DNA from: Novosphingobium album (ex Hu et al. 2023)
GTDB lineage: Bacteria; Pseudomonadota; Alphaproteobacteria; Sphingomonadales; Sphingomonadaceae
Length of the DNA: 64,000 nt
Assembly (NCBI RefSeq): GCF_022832385.1
Contig: NZ_JALHLE010000004.1
Span: 62,001 to 126,000, forward strand
Direction: 5' to 3'
The position numbers were made by a program, and so were the translations under genes. Under the pieces are notes generated by a model. The model saw only the letters and a program-made list of their open reading frames with translations. It ran no database searches and was not told where the DNA came from. Shown here piece after piece: positions 26,361 through 34,794 of the stretch (positions are counted from its first letter, which is position 1; each line of letters opens with the position of its first letter).

Positions 26361-27427
26361 AACATCCTCCGGATTTCGGCGGCGGTTTCCTTGAACACGT
26401 TCTCGACGATGCGCGAAAAGAAGCGCCCGGTGTCCTTGGAGAGGATACCGGCCTCGGCCTGGGCCACCTTGTATTCGAGCAGGCATCCCGACTTGAACCG
26501 CGAGAGGATCGAGAACCAGCGGAAGTCCTCGATATTGCGGCCGGTCCCGGCGCAGTAGTAGCGCGCCAGTTCCTGCTTGGTCGGAAAGTGGTCTGGGTTG
26601 TTGAGCGCGGTGGCGAACTCCTTGTCCGGGTTCTCCTCATCACGCATGCCGCCGGTGAACCAGCCCATGTCGATCATGGGATCGCCGATGGTCGAAAGTT
26701 CCCAGTCGATCATCGCCGCCAGACGCGCAGGCGGCCCCCATTGGAACATCATGTTGGGCGTGCCGACATCGCCGTGGATGATGCCGCGTACTTCCTCGGG
26801 CAGCTTCGCCCCTCGCAGCCATTCCTCGGTTTCATTGTAGCCTTCCAGCTCACGGCCCTCATAGCCGTAGCGCTCCTTGTAGGAGGCTAGCTGGCCGGAC
26901 CAGCGGTCCACCTGCCGCTCGAGGAACTTGCCCGGCTTGCCGTAGTCGCCGAGGCCGATCGCCTCGTAATCGACGTTGGCCAGCTTCACGAGGCCATCGA
27001 CGATCGCGAAGGGGATGCCGTATTCATAGGGCATCCGGTCGAACGGCGGTTCGTTGTGGATCTTCTCGTCGCGCAGGTTCGGGGCCCAGCCATCGACCTT
27101 TTCCATCACGTAGAACGGCGCGCCGGCTACGCCGTCGTCCGGGCACGAGCCGTAGCACATGGGATGCGGCACGTCGGTCTGGTTGAGCGCGGTCAGGATA
27201 CGAGCCTCGCGCAGCACGCCCTTCTCGGCACCCGGCGGCGGCACTTCGGGCGGGCGGCGCATGACCATCGGCTTTTCCCCGCGATCAAGCGTCAGCACCA
27301 CATTGGACGTACCGCCCGAAAGCAACGAGGTTTTGAGCGGCCCTGTTCCCAGCTCGGGCACATAGGCATCGAGCCATTCGGTGAGCGGCCCGATCGGGGC
27401 CAGTTTATCAAGATCGGCTTCCATCAT
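26357..27427 (-). CDS. APH-family phosphotransferase, ACAD10/11-LvaA type
   Basis: About 356 residues of the aminoglycoside-phosphotransferase/choline-kinase fold. Nucleotide-site start 'LLSGGTSNVVLTLDRGEKPM' (about 35-54), catalytic loop 'IIHGDVGTPNMMF' (HGD-x4-N, about 214-226) and the metal-binding 'MIDWELSTIGDP' (about 235-246). It is not expected to be an antibiotic-resistance enzyme; co-occurrence with an ACAD in overlapping frames marks the 4-hydroxyacyl-CoA kinase subgroup. Tandem ATG start after GGAGAGG, 10 bases after the marR stop. No small LvaB-like partner is visible between kinase and ACAD. Confidence 0.86.
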   Translation of the reverse strand: MMEADLDKLAPIGPLTEWLDAYVPELGTGPLKTSLLSGGTSNVVLTLDRGEKPMVMRRPPEVPPPGAEKGVLREARILTALNQTDVPHPMCYGSCPDDGVAGAPFYVMEKVDGWAPNLRDEKIHNEPPFDRMPYEYGIPFAIVDGLVKLANVDYEAIGLGDYGKPGKFLERQVDRWSGQLASYKERYGYEGRELEGYNETEEWLRGAKLPEEVRGIIHGDVGTPNMMFQWGPPARLAAMIDWELSTIGDPMIDMGWFTGGMRDEENPDKEFATALNNPDHFPTKQELARYYCAGTGRNIEDFRWFSILSRFKSGCLLEYKVAQAEAGILSKDTGRFFSRIVENVFKETAAEIRRML

Positions 27428-27437
27428 CCTCTCCGGT

Positions 27438-27902
27438 TCAGCGCCCGCGAAGCTGCGCTTCCAGTTTCTTGCGCAAGGTTCGAAGCGCCTGCGTCGCTTC
27501 CCGCACGGCATCGAGGTCATCGGCCGGCAACAGATTTTCGGCGATGCTGTCGGCGCGCGCGTCGATGGCGCGCTTGAGCACCAGTCCCTGCGCAGTCGGC
27601 CGCAGCAAGGGCGCACGCTTGTGATCGGGGTTGTCGGCCATTTCGATCAGCCCGCCATCGCGCAGGGCATTGGCAGCGCGCTGTACAAGCTGGCGCGCCT
27701 GCCCCATCGAACGGCCGATCTGCGCGACCGTGGGAGCCTTTTCAGCCTCCACCACGGCATTGAGCACCATCTGTTCGGAATCGTTGAGAGAGCTGTCCTG
27801 CCGCGCTTCCGCGAACACGCTGCGCAACCGGCTGTTCAGCCGGATAGTCTCATCGACCAGTCCGACCAAAGGGTGACGCGACTCGAAAGGCCCTCCCTCC
27901 AT
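27438..27902 (-). CDS. MarR-family transcriptional regulator
   Basis: A 154-residue regulator with the MarR winged helix: 'SEQMVLNAVVEAEKAPTVAQ' (about 42-61), recognition region 'IGRSMGQARQLVQRAANALR' (about 62-81), and wing 'DNPDHKRAPLLRPTAQGL'. The ATG at 27902 has no ribosome site upstream; the sequence before it is the operator pair, so translation may be leaderless or start from a very short leader. First gene of the operon with kinase, ACAD, SDR and MDR. Predicted to repress itself and the operon and to be released by a pathway intermediate, probably a CoA thioester or acid. Confidence 0.88.
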   Translation of the reverse strand: MEGGPFESRHPLVGLVDETIRLNSRLRSVFAEARQDSSLNDSEQMVLNAVVEAEKAPTVAQIGRSMGQARQLVQRAANALRDGGLIEMADNPDHKRAPLLRPTAQGLVLKRAIDARADSIAENLLPADDLDAVREATQALRTLRKKLEAQLRGR

Positions 27903-27936
27903 GACACGATCATGTCAGGTTGACACTATCGTGTCA
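27902..27936. promoter_or_regulatory. two tandem MarR-type palindromic operators
   Basis: Site A, TGACACTATCGTGTCA (27921-27936), is a 6+6 perfect palindrome with a 4-base centre. Site B, TGACACGATCATGTCA (27902-27917), is the same with one mismatched pair. They are 19 bases apart centre to centre, on nearly the same face of the helix after two turns, and site B ends on the marR start codon. A -10-like GATAGT lies inside site A on the minus strand. This is classic autoregulatory geometry for a MarR dimer pair. Confidence 0.75.
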
Positions 27937-27939
27937 TTT

Positions 27940-29031
27940 CTAATTTGCGCTTGTTTCCGCAAGCATCGCCTTGGCGAGGTGGAGGAAGGCCAGGGTGTCA
28001 TCCTGCGCAGAGGGGATCGCCTTGCGGAACGTGGCGAAGCCGTGGATCAGCCCCTTGCCCTCGTAATAGGTGGTGGGCACGCCCGCCTCGACCAGCTTGG
28101 CGGCATAGGCCCGCCCCTGATCGCGCAACGGATCGAGCGAGGCGGTCACCAGCACGGTCGGCGGCAGTCCATGGAGGTCGCCCAGCAGCGGCGAGGCACG
28201 CAGGCTCTGTGTATCGGCCTCATACATCGCGCTGAATTCGCCCATGCTCTTGGCATCGAGCATGTAGCCTTCCGCGAAAGCCTTGTCCGAGGGGTACTTC
28301 TTCGAGAAATCGCTAGCCGGGTAGATCGGGATCTGCATCACCACCGGCAGCGCGGCCGGCTTGTCGCGCAGGGCAGCAGACGCCACCAGCGTCAGATTGC
28401 CCCCCGCACTGTCGCCGCTGAGGATCAGCCCGGTGAAATCACGCCCGAACGCCTTGCCGTTCGCCGCGATCCACCGTGCCGCGACCTCGCCGTCATCCAC
28501 GGCAGCCGGAAACGGATTTTCGGGCGCAAGACGATATTCGACCGAGACCACCGGCAGGTCCAGCTGTCGGGCAATCTCCGCCGCCAGTCCGGCGTGCGTG
28601 TCGATGCTGCCGAGCACGTAGCCGCCGCCGTGGTAGAACACCACGACGGGACCGGGTGCGCGATCAGCGCGGGTATCGAACAGGCGCAGCGCCATCGGCC
28701 CGCCCGGTCCCGGCATCGTCACGTCCTTGATGACGGCCATATCGCCCACCGCCAGATCCTGCTGCGACATTGCAGCCAGCGCGGCGGGCGGCAGCTGATG
28801 GATCTTCATCAGCATTTCGCGGGTGAATGCAGGCTTCGGCGCCGCGTAAAAGGCCTTGAGGTACGTCACCACATCGGGCCGCACATACGGCGCTGCGGCA
28901 TCAGCCCCGGCGGCCTGCCGATGCGCGGCAGGCGCAACGGCAGCGGAATCGGATGCCACCGGAACCGTGCAGACAAGTGCCAGCAGCGCCGCACCCGATG
29001 CCAGCCAGCGCGCTGAGAAACCTGTGTTCAT
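27940..29031 (-). CDS. exported HSL-family alpha/beta-hydrolase (esterase/lactonase-like)
   Basis: A 363-residue protein with an N-terminal signal peptide (MNTGFSARWLASGAALLALV, then an Ala-rich cleavage region near residue 30), so it acts in the periplasm or outside. Mature part: oxyanion motif HGGG in 'VVFYHGGGYVLGSID' (about 130-144), nucleophile elbow GDSAGG (about 208-213), Asp near 'SLDPLRDQG' and His in 'LIHGFATF', the hormone-sensitive-lipase family triad. GGGGAAGG precedes the ATG. It lies 10 bases after the CoA ligase and 37 before marR. It could open a lactone or ester to give the acid that the ligase activates; inference. Confidence 0.87.
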   Translation of the reverse strand: MNTGFSARWLASGAALLALVCTVPVASDSAAVAPAAHRQAAGADAAAPYVRPDVVTYLKAFYAAPKPAFTREMLMKIHQLPPAALAAMSQQDLAVGDMAVIKDVTMPGPGGPMALRLFDTRADRAPGPVVVFYHGGGYVLGSIDTHAGLAAEIARQLDLPVVSVEYRLAPENPFPAAVDDGEVAARWIAANGKAFGRDFTGLILSGDSAGGNLTLVASAALRDKPAALPVVMQIPIYPASDFSKKYPSDKAFAEGYMLDAKSMGEFSAMYEADTQSLRASPLLGDLHGLPPTVLVTASLDPLRDQGRAYAAKLVEAGVPTTYYEGKGLIHGFATFRKAIPSAQDDTLAFLHLAKAMLAETSAN

Positions 29032-29041
29032 TGCCTTCCCC

Positions 29042-30622
29042 TCAGACGACGGCAACCGAATTGCCATAGAGCTTGCGCAACTCATGCTTGGCGAGCTTGC
29101 CCGAAGGCAGGCGCGGCAGGTCCTGCACGAATTCATATTCGCGCGGCGCGGTGACAGGAGAAATACGTTCGCGGCACCAGTCCTTCAACGACTGCTCCAG
29201 CGCCGGACCGGCATCGGCCCAGTCCTTGGGCTGGACCACGGCCTTGACCTTCTCGCCATATTCGGGATCGGAAATGCCCAGCACCGCCACGTCCAGCACT
29301 TGCGGGTGGACGATCAGGCAATCCTCGATCGCCTGCGGATAGATGTTCACCCCGCCCGAGATGATCATGAAGTCCTTGCGGTCGGTCAGGTAGAGATAGC
29401 CGTCCTTGTCCAGCCGCCCGATGTCACCCACGGCGAACCAGTTATCGTGCCGCGGGTGCGTCGCCTTACGCGATTTCTCGGCATCGTTGAGGTAATTCAC
29501 CACGCGCCCGCCCGGCGCCTCGAAATAGACCACACCGCTCTCGCCGGGCGGCAGCTCGCGACCCTCTTCGTCGCAGATATGGATCGGGCCGAGCGAGGAC
29601 TTGCCGACCGAACCGGGCCGTTCGAGCCATTCCTGCGAGGTGATCGCGGTGGCGCCCACACCTTCGGTGCTGCCGTAGTATTCCAGGATGACCGGCCCCC
29701 ACCACTCGATCATGCGCCGCTTGATCTCGACCGGGCACGGGGCAGCGGCGTGGATCGCCATGCGCAGCGACGACAGATCGTATTTCGCGCGCACCTCGTC
29801 CGGCAGCGCCAGCATGCGCACGAACATGGTCGGCACGAACTGTGCGACGCCCACCTTGTAGCGCTCGATCGCGGCCAACACGCCCTCGGCATCGAACTTG
29901 CGCTGGGTAACGAACAGCCCGCCGAGCCGCTCCGCCGTCACCATCCCGGAGAGCGGCGCGCCGTGATAGAGCGGCCCCACATTGAGCGAGACCAGCGGTT
30001 TCAGCTCATGATAGATCGGCATCACGCCTTCGAGCGCGTTGAACTCATCGATCGGGCCCGGCGTGAACGGCAGAACGATGCCCTTGGGCCGTCCTGTCGT
30101 GCCGCTCGAATAGATCATGTGAAAGCCGGAAATCTCGTCCGGAACGGCCGTGGCGGGCATTGCCGTCAGAGCGGCGGCCAGGGGCTCAGCGCCGTCCATG
30201 GCACCTTCGCCTGCCGGGTCGCCAGCATAATAGACCTTGCTCACACCGGGCACGAGGTCGTCCCGCTGCCCTGCCAGCGCATGGGGCGTTTCCCCGATCG
30301 AAGCGGACAGGAACAGGACCCTGGCCCCGGCATCGCCGACAATATAGGACGCTTCGGACGGCCTGAGATGGGTCGAAATCAGCGTCACGAAGCAGCCGCA
30401 CCGCGTCGCCCCCCAATAGACCATCGCGAACTCGGGCGAATTGCGCAGCATCACGGCAATCCGGTCGCCCGGCTTCAGCCCCAGCGCACGCAGCAGTTGC
30501 GCAACCCGGTTAGAGCCCTCGTCAAGCTGGCGGTAGGTCAGCGTCTCGCCGGTATCGGCCACCACCAGAGCAAGAGCATCGGGCGTGGTACGGGCATGGC
30601 AGGAGGGATGGAAGCCAGGCAT
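29042..30622 (-). CDS. acyl-CoA synthetase (FadD/LvaE-like)
   Basis: A 526-residue ANL-superfamily ligase. AMP motif 'MIYSSGTTGRPKGIVLP' (about 165-181), 'EYYGSTEGVGATAI' (about 309-322), 'GDIGRLDKDGYLYLTDRKDF' (about 401-420), and catalytic Lys in 'LPSGKLAKHELR' near the end. The start is the ATG after GGGAGAATATGCACG. It leads into the exported hydrolase gene (10-base gap) and the MarR operon on the same strand. By analogy to LvaE it would convert a free (hydroxy- or oxo-) acid to its CoA thioester. Substrate not assignable from sequence. Confidence 0.88.
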   Translation of the reverse strand: MPGFHPSCHARTTPDALALVVADTGETLTYRQLDEGSNRVAQLLRALGLKPGDRIAVMLRNSPEFAMVYWGATRCGCFVTLISTHLRPSEASYIVGDAGARVLFLSASIGETPHALAGQRDDLVPGVSKVYYAGDPAGEGAMDGAEPLAAALTAMPATAVPDEISGFHMIYSSGTTGRPKGIVLPFTPGPIDEFNALEGVMPIYHELKPLVSLNVGPLYHGAPLSGMVTAERLGGLFVTQRKFDAEGVLAAIERYKVGVAQFVPTMFVRMLALPDEVRAKYDLSSLRMAIHAAAPCPVEIKRRMIEWWGPVILEYYGSTEGVGATAITSQEWLERPGSVGKSSLGPIHICDEEGRELPPGESGVVYFEAPGGRVVNYLNDAEKSRKATHPRHDNWFAVGDIGRLDKDGYLYLTDRKDFMIISGGVNIYPQAIEDCLIVHPQVLDVAVLGISDPEYGEKVKAVVQPKDWADAGPALEQSLKDWCRERISPVTAPREYEFVQDLPRLPSGKLAKHELRKLYGNSVAVV

Positions 30623-30680
30623 CGTGCATATTCTCCCAATCAACTGGCCCGGACGTTTGCCGCCCTGGGCCCACCAACCA

Positions 30681-33230
30681 TCAGTATAGCCCGCCCTGCT
30701 CCTCCGCAAAGTCCTGAGCCTGCACTCCGGTCGCACGTGCGTTTGCCGCTTCGCGCTCTTCACGCGCCTGCGACACTTGCGCGACGAGGGCGTCGCGGCG
30801 GCGGGTAAATTCGTCCTCGGCGGTGTACTGGCTCGGCTCGCTGTCCGGCTTGAACGCTTCCCAGATGACCGCAGCCTTGGGTTCGTTGCTCGGCTCCACA
30901 CCCATCACCGGCTTGCCGGTCACCCGGTCAATACGGACCATGCGGATGCCCGGCGGCGCGAGCAACGGATCCTGGCTCCAGCGCGAGCGCGTCGCTTCGA
31001 CGACGTCCTTGAAAATCGGTGCGGAAATGCGCCCGCCTTGCGCCCAGCCACCCAGCGATCGGGGAGAATCATAGCCGACATAGACACCGCCGACGTAATC
31101 CTGATTGCCGCCCATGAACCACACATCCGTCGGACCGTTGGTAGTGCCGGTCTTGCCGAACAGCGGCAGGTTCAGGCTGCGCAGCCGCACCGCCGTGCCG
31201 CGGGTCACAACGCCTTCGAGCATGTGAACGACCTGATAGGCCGTGTCCGCGTCGATCACCTGCTTGCCCTTGCGCTGGATGCGCGGCATCGGCTTGCCGT
31301 CCCATTCCGACATGTTGCAGGCGTCGCAGTGGCGGGTGTCGGAACGCCAGATCACCTTGCCGTTGCGATCCTGCACATAGTCGATCACCGAGGCGGGATA
31401 CTGCACGCCATTGTTGGCGAGCGAGGCATAGGCGTTGACCATGCGCTCGACAGTGGTCTCTCCGGCACCGAGCGCAAAGGAGAGGTAGGGCTTGTAATCG
31501 CCGATCCCCACATTGTGGAACGTCTTGATCACACGCGGCATACCGGTGTCGTTGGCAATGCGCACGGTCATCAGGTTGCGCGACTGCTCCAGGCCCCAGC
31601 GCATCGTATGACTGCCCGCGCCTCCCTCACCGCCGAAGTTGCGGAAGCACTTCTGGCCCAGTGCCGCACCCTGATAGACACAGAAGGTGCCGTCGAGCAC
31701 CTGAGTGGCAGGTGTCATCCCGTATTGCAGTGCTGTGGCATAGACGAAAGGCTTGATCGTCGAGCCCGGCTGGCGCTCGGCCTGCGTCGCGCGGTTGAAC
31801 GAGCCGAGCCCGTAGTCGAAACCACCCTGCATCGCGAGGATGCGGCCGCTGGCGGGCTGTTCGATGATCATGCCCCCCGAAATTTCGGGAACGGTCCGCA
31901 AGGCCCAGGTCCCTGCGGTAACGGGCTCGGCCACCACCAGATCTCCGGCGCGTGCCTTGTCGGCAATGCCGGTCAGCGTTGCGATATTGCCGTCGGAAAA
32001 ACCTATCCGTCCGGTATCGTCAGACCTGTCGAGGATCACGCCGACGCGCCAGTTCTTGTAGTCGATCGTCTTGTTGGCAACGATCAGCTGGGTCTGCCAG
32101 TTCTCGAGGTCGTTGAGATGGGCAACCGCACCGGTCCAGCCACGGTTGCCATGGAAGTTCAACAGCCCCTTGCGCAAAGCATCGCGCACGGCCGTCTGCA
32201 TCTGCGTATCAAGCGACGTCCGCACCCACAGGCCGCCGGCATAGACGCTGTTCGGGCCATCTTCGGCCTTTTCACCGTAGCGCTCGATCAGACGGCGGCG
32301 CACTTCTTCGACGAAGTAGCTGTTGGCCGCCTCGTAGCTTTCGGACTGGCGCGGGATCAGACCAAGCGGCTTGGCCTTGGCGGCATCGGCATCGGCCCGC
32401 GAAACCCACCGGTTCCTGACCATCTCGTCCAGCACCCAGTTGCGGCGCTCGATCGCCATGTCTTCGTACTTCTTGCGGCCATAGCGCTCCGGCGCCTTGG
32501 GCAGGATCGCCAGAAAGGCCGTTTCATGCAGATCAAGATCGCCGACATCCTTGCCGAAATAGGCGCGTGCAGCAGCCTGAACGCCGAAGCTCTGGCGGCC
32601 GAGCGGAATCTCGTTGAGGTAGAGTTCGAGGATCTGCTCCTTCGACAGCACCCCTTCGATGCGGTGCGCGACAATCATTTCCTTGAGCTTGCGGGTAACC
32701 GAATACTCATCACCGATGAGGATATTCTTGGCCACCTGCTGGGTGATCGTCGAACCACCGCGTGCACGCTGCCCCGAACCGTACTTTGCGACATAGTCGA
32801 TCACGGCACCGGCCAGACCGGTGAAATCGACGCCGCCATGGGTCCAGAAAGTCTTGTCCTCGGCCGAAAGAAACGCGTTGATCAGTGGCCTGGGGAAATC
32901 GACGAAGCGCAGTTGTACGCGCCGTTCGCGCGCGTAACTGTAGACGATCTCGCCATCGCCGCCGCGCACCATGGTCGGCAGCGGCGGCTGATATTCAAGC
33001 AGGGTGCGGGCATCGGGCAGGTCACGGCCGATCACAACCCACAATCCGGCAAGGCCCGCCAGCCCGGCAAAAGCCAGATAGCTGAAACGGCGCAACCACT
33101 TGCTGCCGCGCCAAAGGCTCCTCGCCGCGCCCAGCGGGCCCGATGCGCCCTCGCGGCGAATGCGATAGCTTGCGTCTTCGGGCGGCTGCTCGCCGGGGCC
33201 GGTGCCATTGCTCTGGGTCGGGTCGCTCAT
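30681..33230 (-). CDS. mrcA: penicillin-binding protein 1A (bifunctional transglycosylase/transpeptidase)
   Basis: An 849-residue class A PBP. A cytoplasmic tail (1-45) and one transmembrane helix (about 46-68) anchor it in the inner membrane. Glycosyltransferase motifs 'SAEDKTFWTHGGVD' and 'RARGGSTITQQVAKN' (about 120-170); transpeptidase motifs STIK in 'PGSTIKPFVYA' (about 488-498), SRN in 'LEQSRNLMTV' (about 543-552) and KTGT in 'LFGKTGTTNGP' (about 689-699). Polymerises lipid II and cross-links peptidoglycan. 85 bases downstream of the amidase on the same strand. In many alphaproteobacteria prfB follows this gene; here a CoA ligase does. Confidence 0.95.
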   Translation of the reverse strand: MSDPTQSNGTGPGEQPPEDASYRIRREGASGPLGAARSLWRGSKWLRRFSYLAFAGLAGLAGLWVVIGRDLPDARTLLEYQPPLPTMVRGGDGEIVYSYARERRVQLRFVDFPRPLINAFLSAEDKTFWTHGGVDFTGLAGAVIDYVAKYGSGQRARGGSTITQQVAKNILIGDEYSVTRKLKEMIVAHRIEGVLSKEQILELYLNEIPLGRQSFGVQAAARAYFGKDVGDLDLHETAFLAILPKAPERYGRKKYEDMAIERRNWVLDEMVRNRWVSRADADAAKAKPLGLIPRQSESYEAANSYFVEEVRRRLIERYGEKAEDGPNSVYAGGLWVRTSLDTQMQTAVRDALRKGLLNFHGNRGWTGAVAHLNDLENWQTQLIVANKTIDYKNWRVGVILDRSDDTGRIGFSDGNIATLTGIADKARAGDLVVAEPVTAGTWALRTVPEISGGMIIEQPASGRILAMQGGFDYGLGSFNRATQAERQPGSTIKPFVYATALQYGMTPATQVLDGTFCVYQGAALGQKCFRNFGGEGGAGSHTMRWGLEQSRNLMTVRIANDTGMPRVIKTFHNVGIGDYKPYLSFALGAGETTVERMVNAYASLANNGVQYPASVIDYVQDRNGKVIWRSDTRHCDACNMSEWDGKPMPRIQRKGKQVIDADTAYQVVHMLEGVVTRGTAVRLRSLNLPLFGKTGTTNGPTDVWFMGGNQDYVGGVYVGYDSPRSLGGWAQGGRISAPIFKDVVEATRSRWSQDPLLAPPGIRMVRIDRVTGKPVMGVEPSNEPKAAVIWEAFKPDSEPSQYTAEDEFTRRRDALVAQVSQAREEREAANARATGVQAQDFAEEQGGLY

Positions 33231-33315
33231 TGCGCCGGTCCTCTAGCACGCCCGTTTCGCGCAAGGCCAGACGGGAAGCACGAAAATGCGGTGAGCGCTT
33301 TCAACAAATCCGGAT

Positions 33316-34185
33316 CTACACACCGGCCTGACGGGCGAAATAGACGCGCACTGCCCGCGCCGCAGCCTCGGCGACAGCCTTTTGTCCTTTCGCGGATTTC
33401 AGGAAGGCATAGTCGTCCGCGTTGTTGATGTAGCCCGTCTCGAACAGGATCGAGGGAATGTCGGGTGCCTTGAGCACAGCCAGCGCCGCTGTTTCGACCC
33501 GCCCGTGATGCAGCCCGATATCTGCCTCGCGCAATTCCCGCAGTATCAATTCTGCCAATTCCGCCGATCCGGCCTGCGCTCCGCGCTGAGACAGGTCGAG
33601 CAGAATGGCGCCAACACTGGAGCTGGTCTGTGACAACGACACCCCGTTGATCCGGTCCGCCCCGTTCTCACGTGCGGCGAAGCGTTCGGCCGCCTGGCTG
33701 GACCCCTTCTGCGACAGGACATACACGCTCGCGCCGCGGGCCGAATCGCTCTCCGCGCTGTCGGCATGGATTGAGATGAACAAGTCGGCGTGAAGCCTGC
33801 GCGCGATGTCCGGCCGGTCCTGCAGCGACACGAAGCGGTCGGTATCGCGCGTCAGGGCCACGCGAATGCCGCCGTTGGCCAGCAACTGCTTGCGGATCGC
33901 CAGCGCAATCTTCAGCGCCACGTCCTTTTCACGCACGGCATCCGTACCGGCGCCGGGATCGAAACCGCCGTGCCCCGGATCGATCACCACGAGCGGACGG
34001 CTGGAATCCGGTGGCCCGTCGACCCGCGGCAAATCGACCGGTGTATCGGCGCCCGGCAAGTCGAAGCGCACCACATAGTGGCCGCCGCTCCCGGCGAGAC
34101 CCACGGCCCTGTCGATCACGAACAGCGCGAACAGCACCGACAGAGGCGCCGAAAGGATCACCAGTGCTTGTACTATGCGCGACAT
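33316..34185 (-). CDS. N-acetylmuramoyl-L-alanine amidase (Amidase_3, AmiC-like)
   Basis: About 289 residues: an N-terminal hydrophobic signal/anchor (about 1-25) and an Amidase_3 domain with zinc ligands visible in 'VVIDPGHGGFDPGAGTD' (His, about 70-86), Glu in 'DAVREKDVAL', His in 'FISIHADSAE', and the catalytic Glu in 'ILFETGYINNADD' near the C-terminus. Cleaves the amide between MurNAc and the stem peptide in the periplasm during cell separation. No AMIN domain is present, so septal targeting must come from elsewhere. Start: ATG after AAGG; longer frames upstream are unsupported. Divergent from rne; the rne-amidase-PBP1A block is common in alphaproteobacteria. Confidence 0.92.
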   Translation of the reverse strand: MSRIVQALVILSAPLSVLFALFVIDRAVGLAGSGGHYVVRFDLPGADTPVDLPRVDGPPDSSRPLVVIDPGHGGFDPGAGTDAVREKDVALKIALAIRKQLLANGGIRVALTRDTDRFVSLQDRPDIARRLHADLFISIHADSAESDSARGASVYVLSQKGSSQAAERFAARENGADRINGVSLSQTSSSVGAILLDLSQRGAQAGSAELAELILRELREADIGLHHGRVETAALAVLKAPDIPSILFETGYINNADDYAFLKSAKGQKAVAEAAARAVRVYFARQAGV

Positions 34186-34794
34186 TGGCGGCCTTGCTAG
34201 GAACAGATTGCGCACACGGCAATCCTGCCCCGGTGTGTTCCCACGGTTTTGGGAAAGGACCTGGTAACCATCCTGGCGGTAAAACCACCTTGGCCAAGTA
34301 ACTTGCCGCGAGCGGCCTTGGATGCTAGGCCAAGCAAATCCCGGGGCCAATGATGCCCTTCGGCCCTCGCAATCCGGCGCAAGCATCACCAGATGACAAC
34401 GGATACAGGGCCTGCCAGGCACAAAACCCGGGGCCTTCGATACTGGAAAATCCGTTTCCGGGTCCGAACAGGTTGATGCGAGTCATGAGAAGTCAATTGC
34501 CGCTTTGTCTGCCGATGCCCGAAAGGGCATGGGCGGTATGGCCGCAATTCTCCGCGCGTTCGATTTCGCCGCGCTACCTTCCTCTCGCAGACACGCACGC
34601 TGCCCGCCGGGCAGCCGATACGTTAGCTACATCCGGGGCGCTGGATTGCCCCGAATTCACCTTTACCTTCGCCCGCAGCACGAAGCCGCCCGCCGCACCC
34701 GGCGGCATATGCGTTCGTGCGTCGGGCCCTTTCGAACAGAACCGCGCCTCCCAGGCTGATCCGGCCGGGACCGGGCGCGTATGGAGATCACATA
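34186..34794 (+). promoter_or_regulatory. 609-base rne-amidase interval with a hairpin-rich rne leader
   Basis: No gene is supported here. The half next to rne can form several stable hairpins: ATGCCC-GAAA-GGGCAT (34515-34530, GNRA-type loop), GCTGCCC-GCC-GGGCAGC (34599-34615), CGGGGC...GCCCCG (34634-34653) and CCGCCG-CACC-CGGCGG (34690-34705). In E. coli the long rne leader folds into hairpins that RNase E itself binds for autoregulation. A similar role here is inference from position and structure. The 5' end of the transcript cannot be fixed by eye. Confidence 0.5.

Noticed and set aside
26357..27427. antibiotic-resistance kinase
   Set aside because: The APH fold is shared, but the overlap with an ACAD gene and the operon context fit the hydroxyacyl-CoA kinase subgroup rather than aminoglycoside resistance.
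30777..33428. 883-codon open frame on the plus strand
   Set aside because: It is antisense to the PBP1A gene, whose motifs are complete. High GC content opens long frames on the opposite strand; the translated product is His/Arg-rich without any domain.
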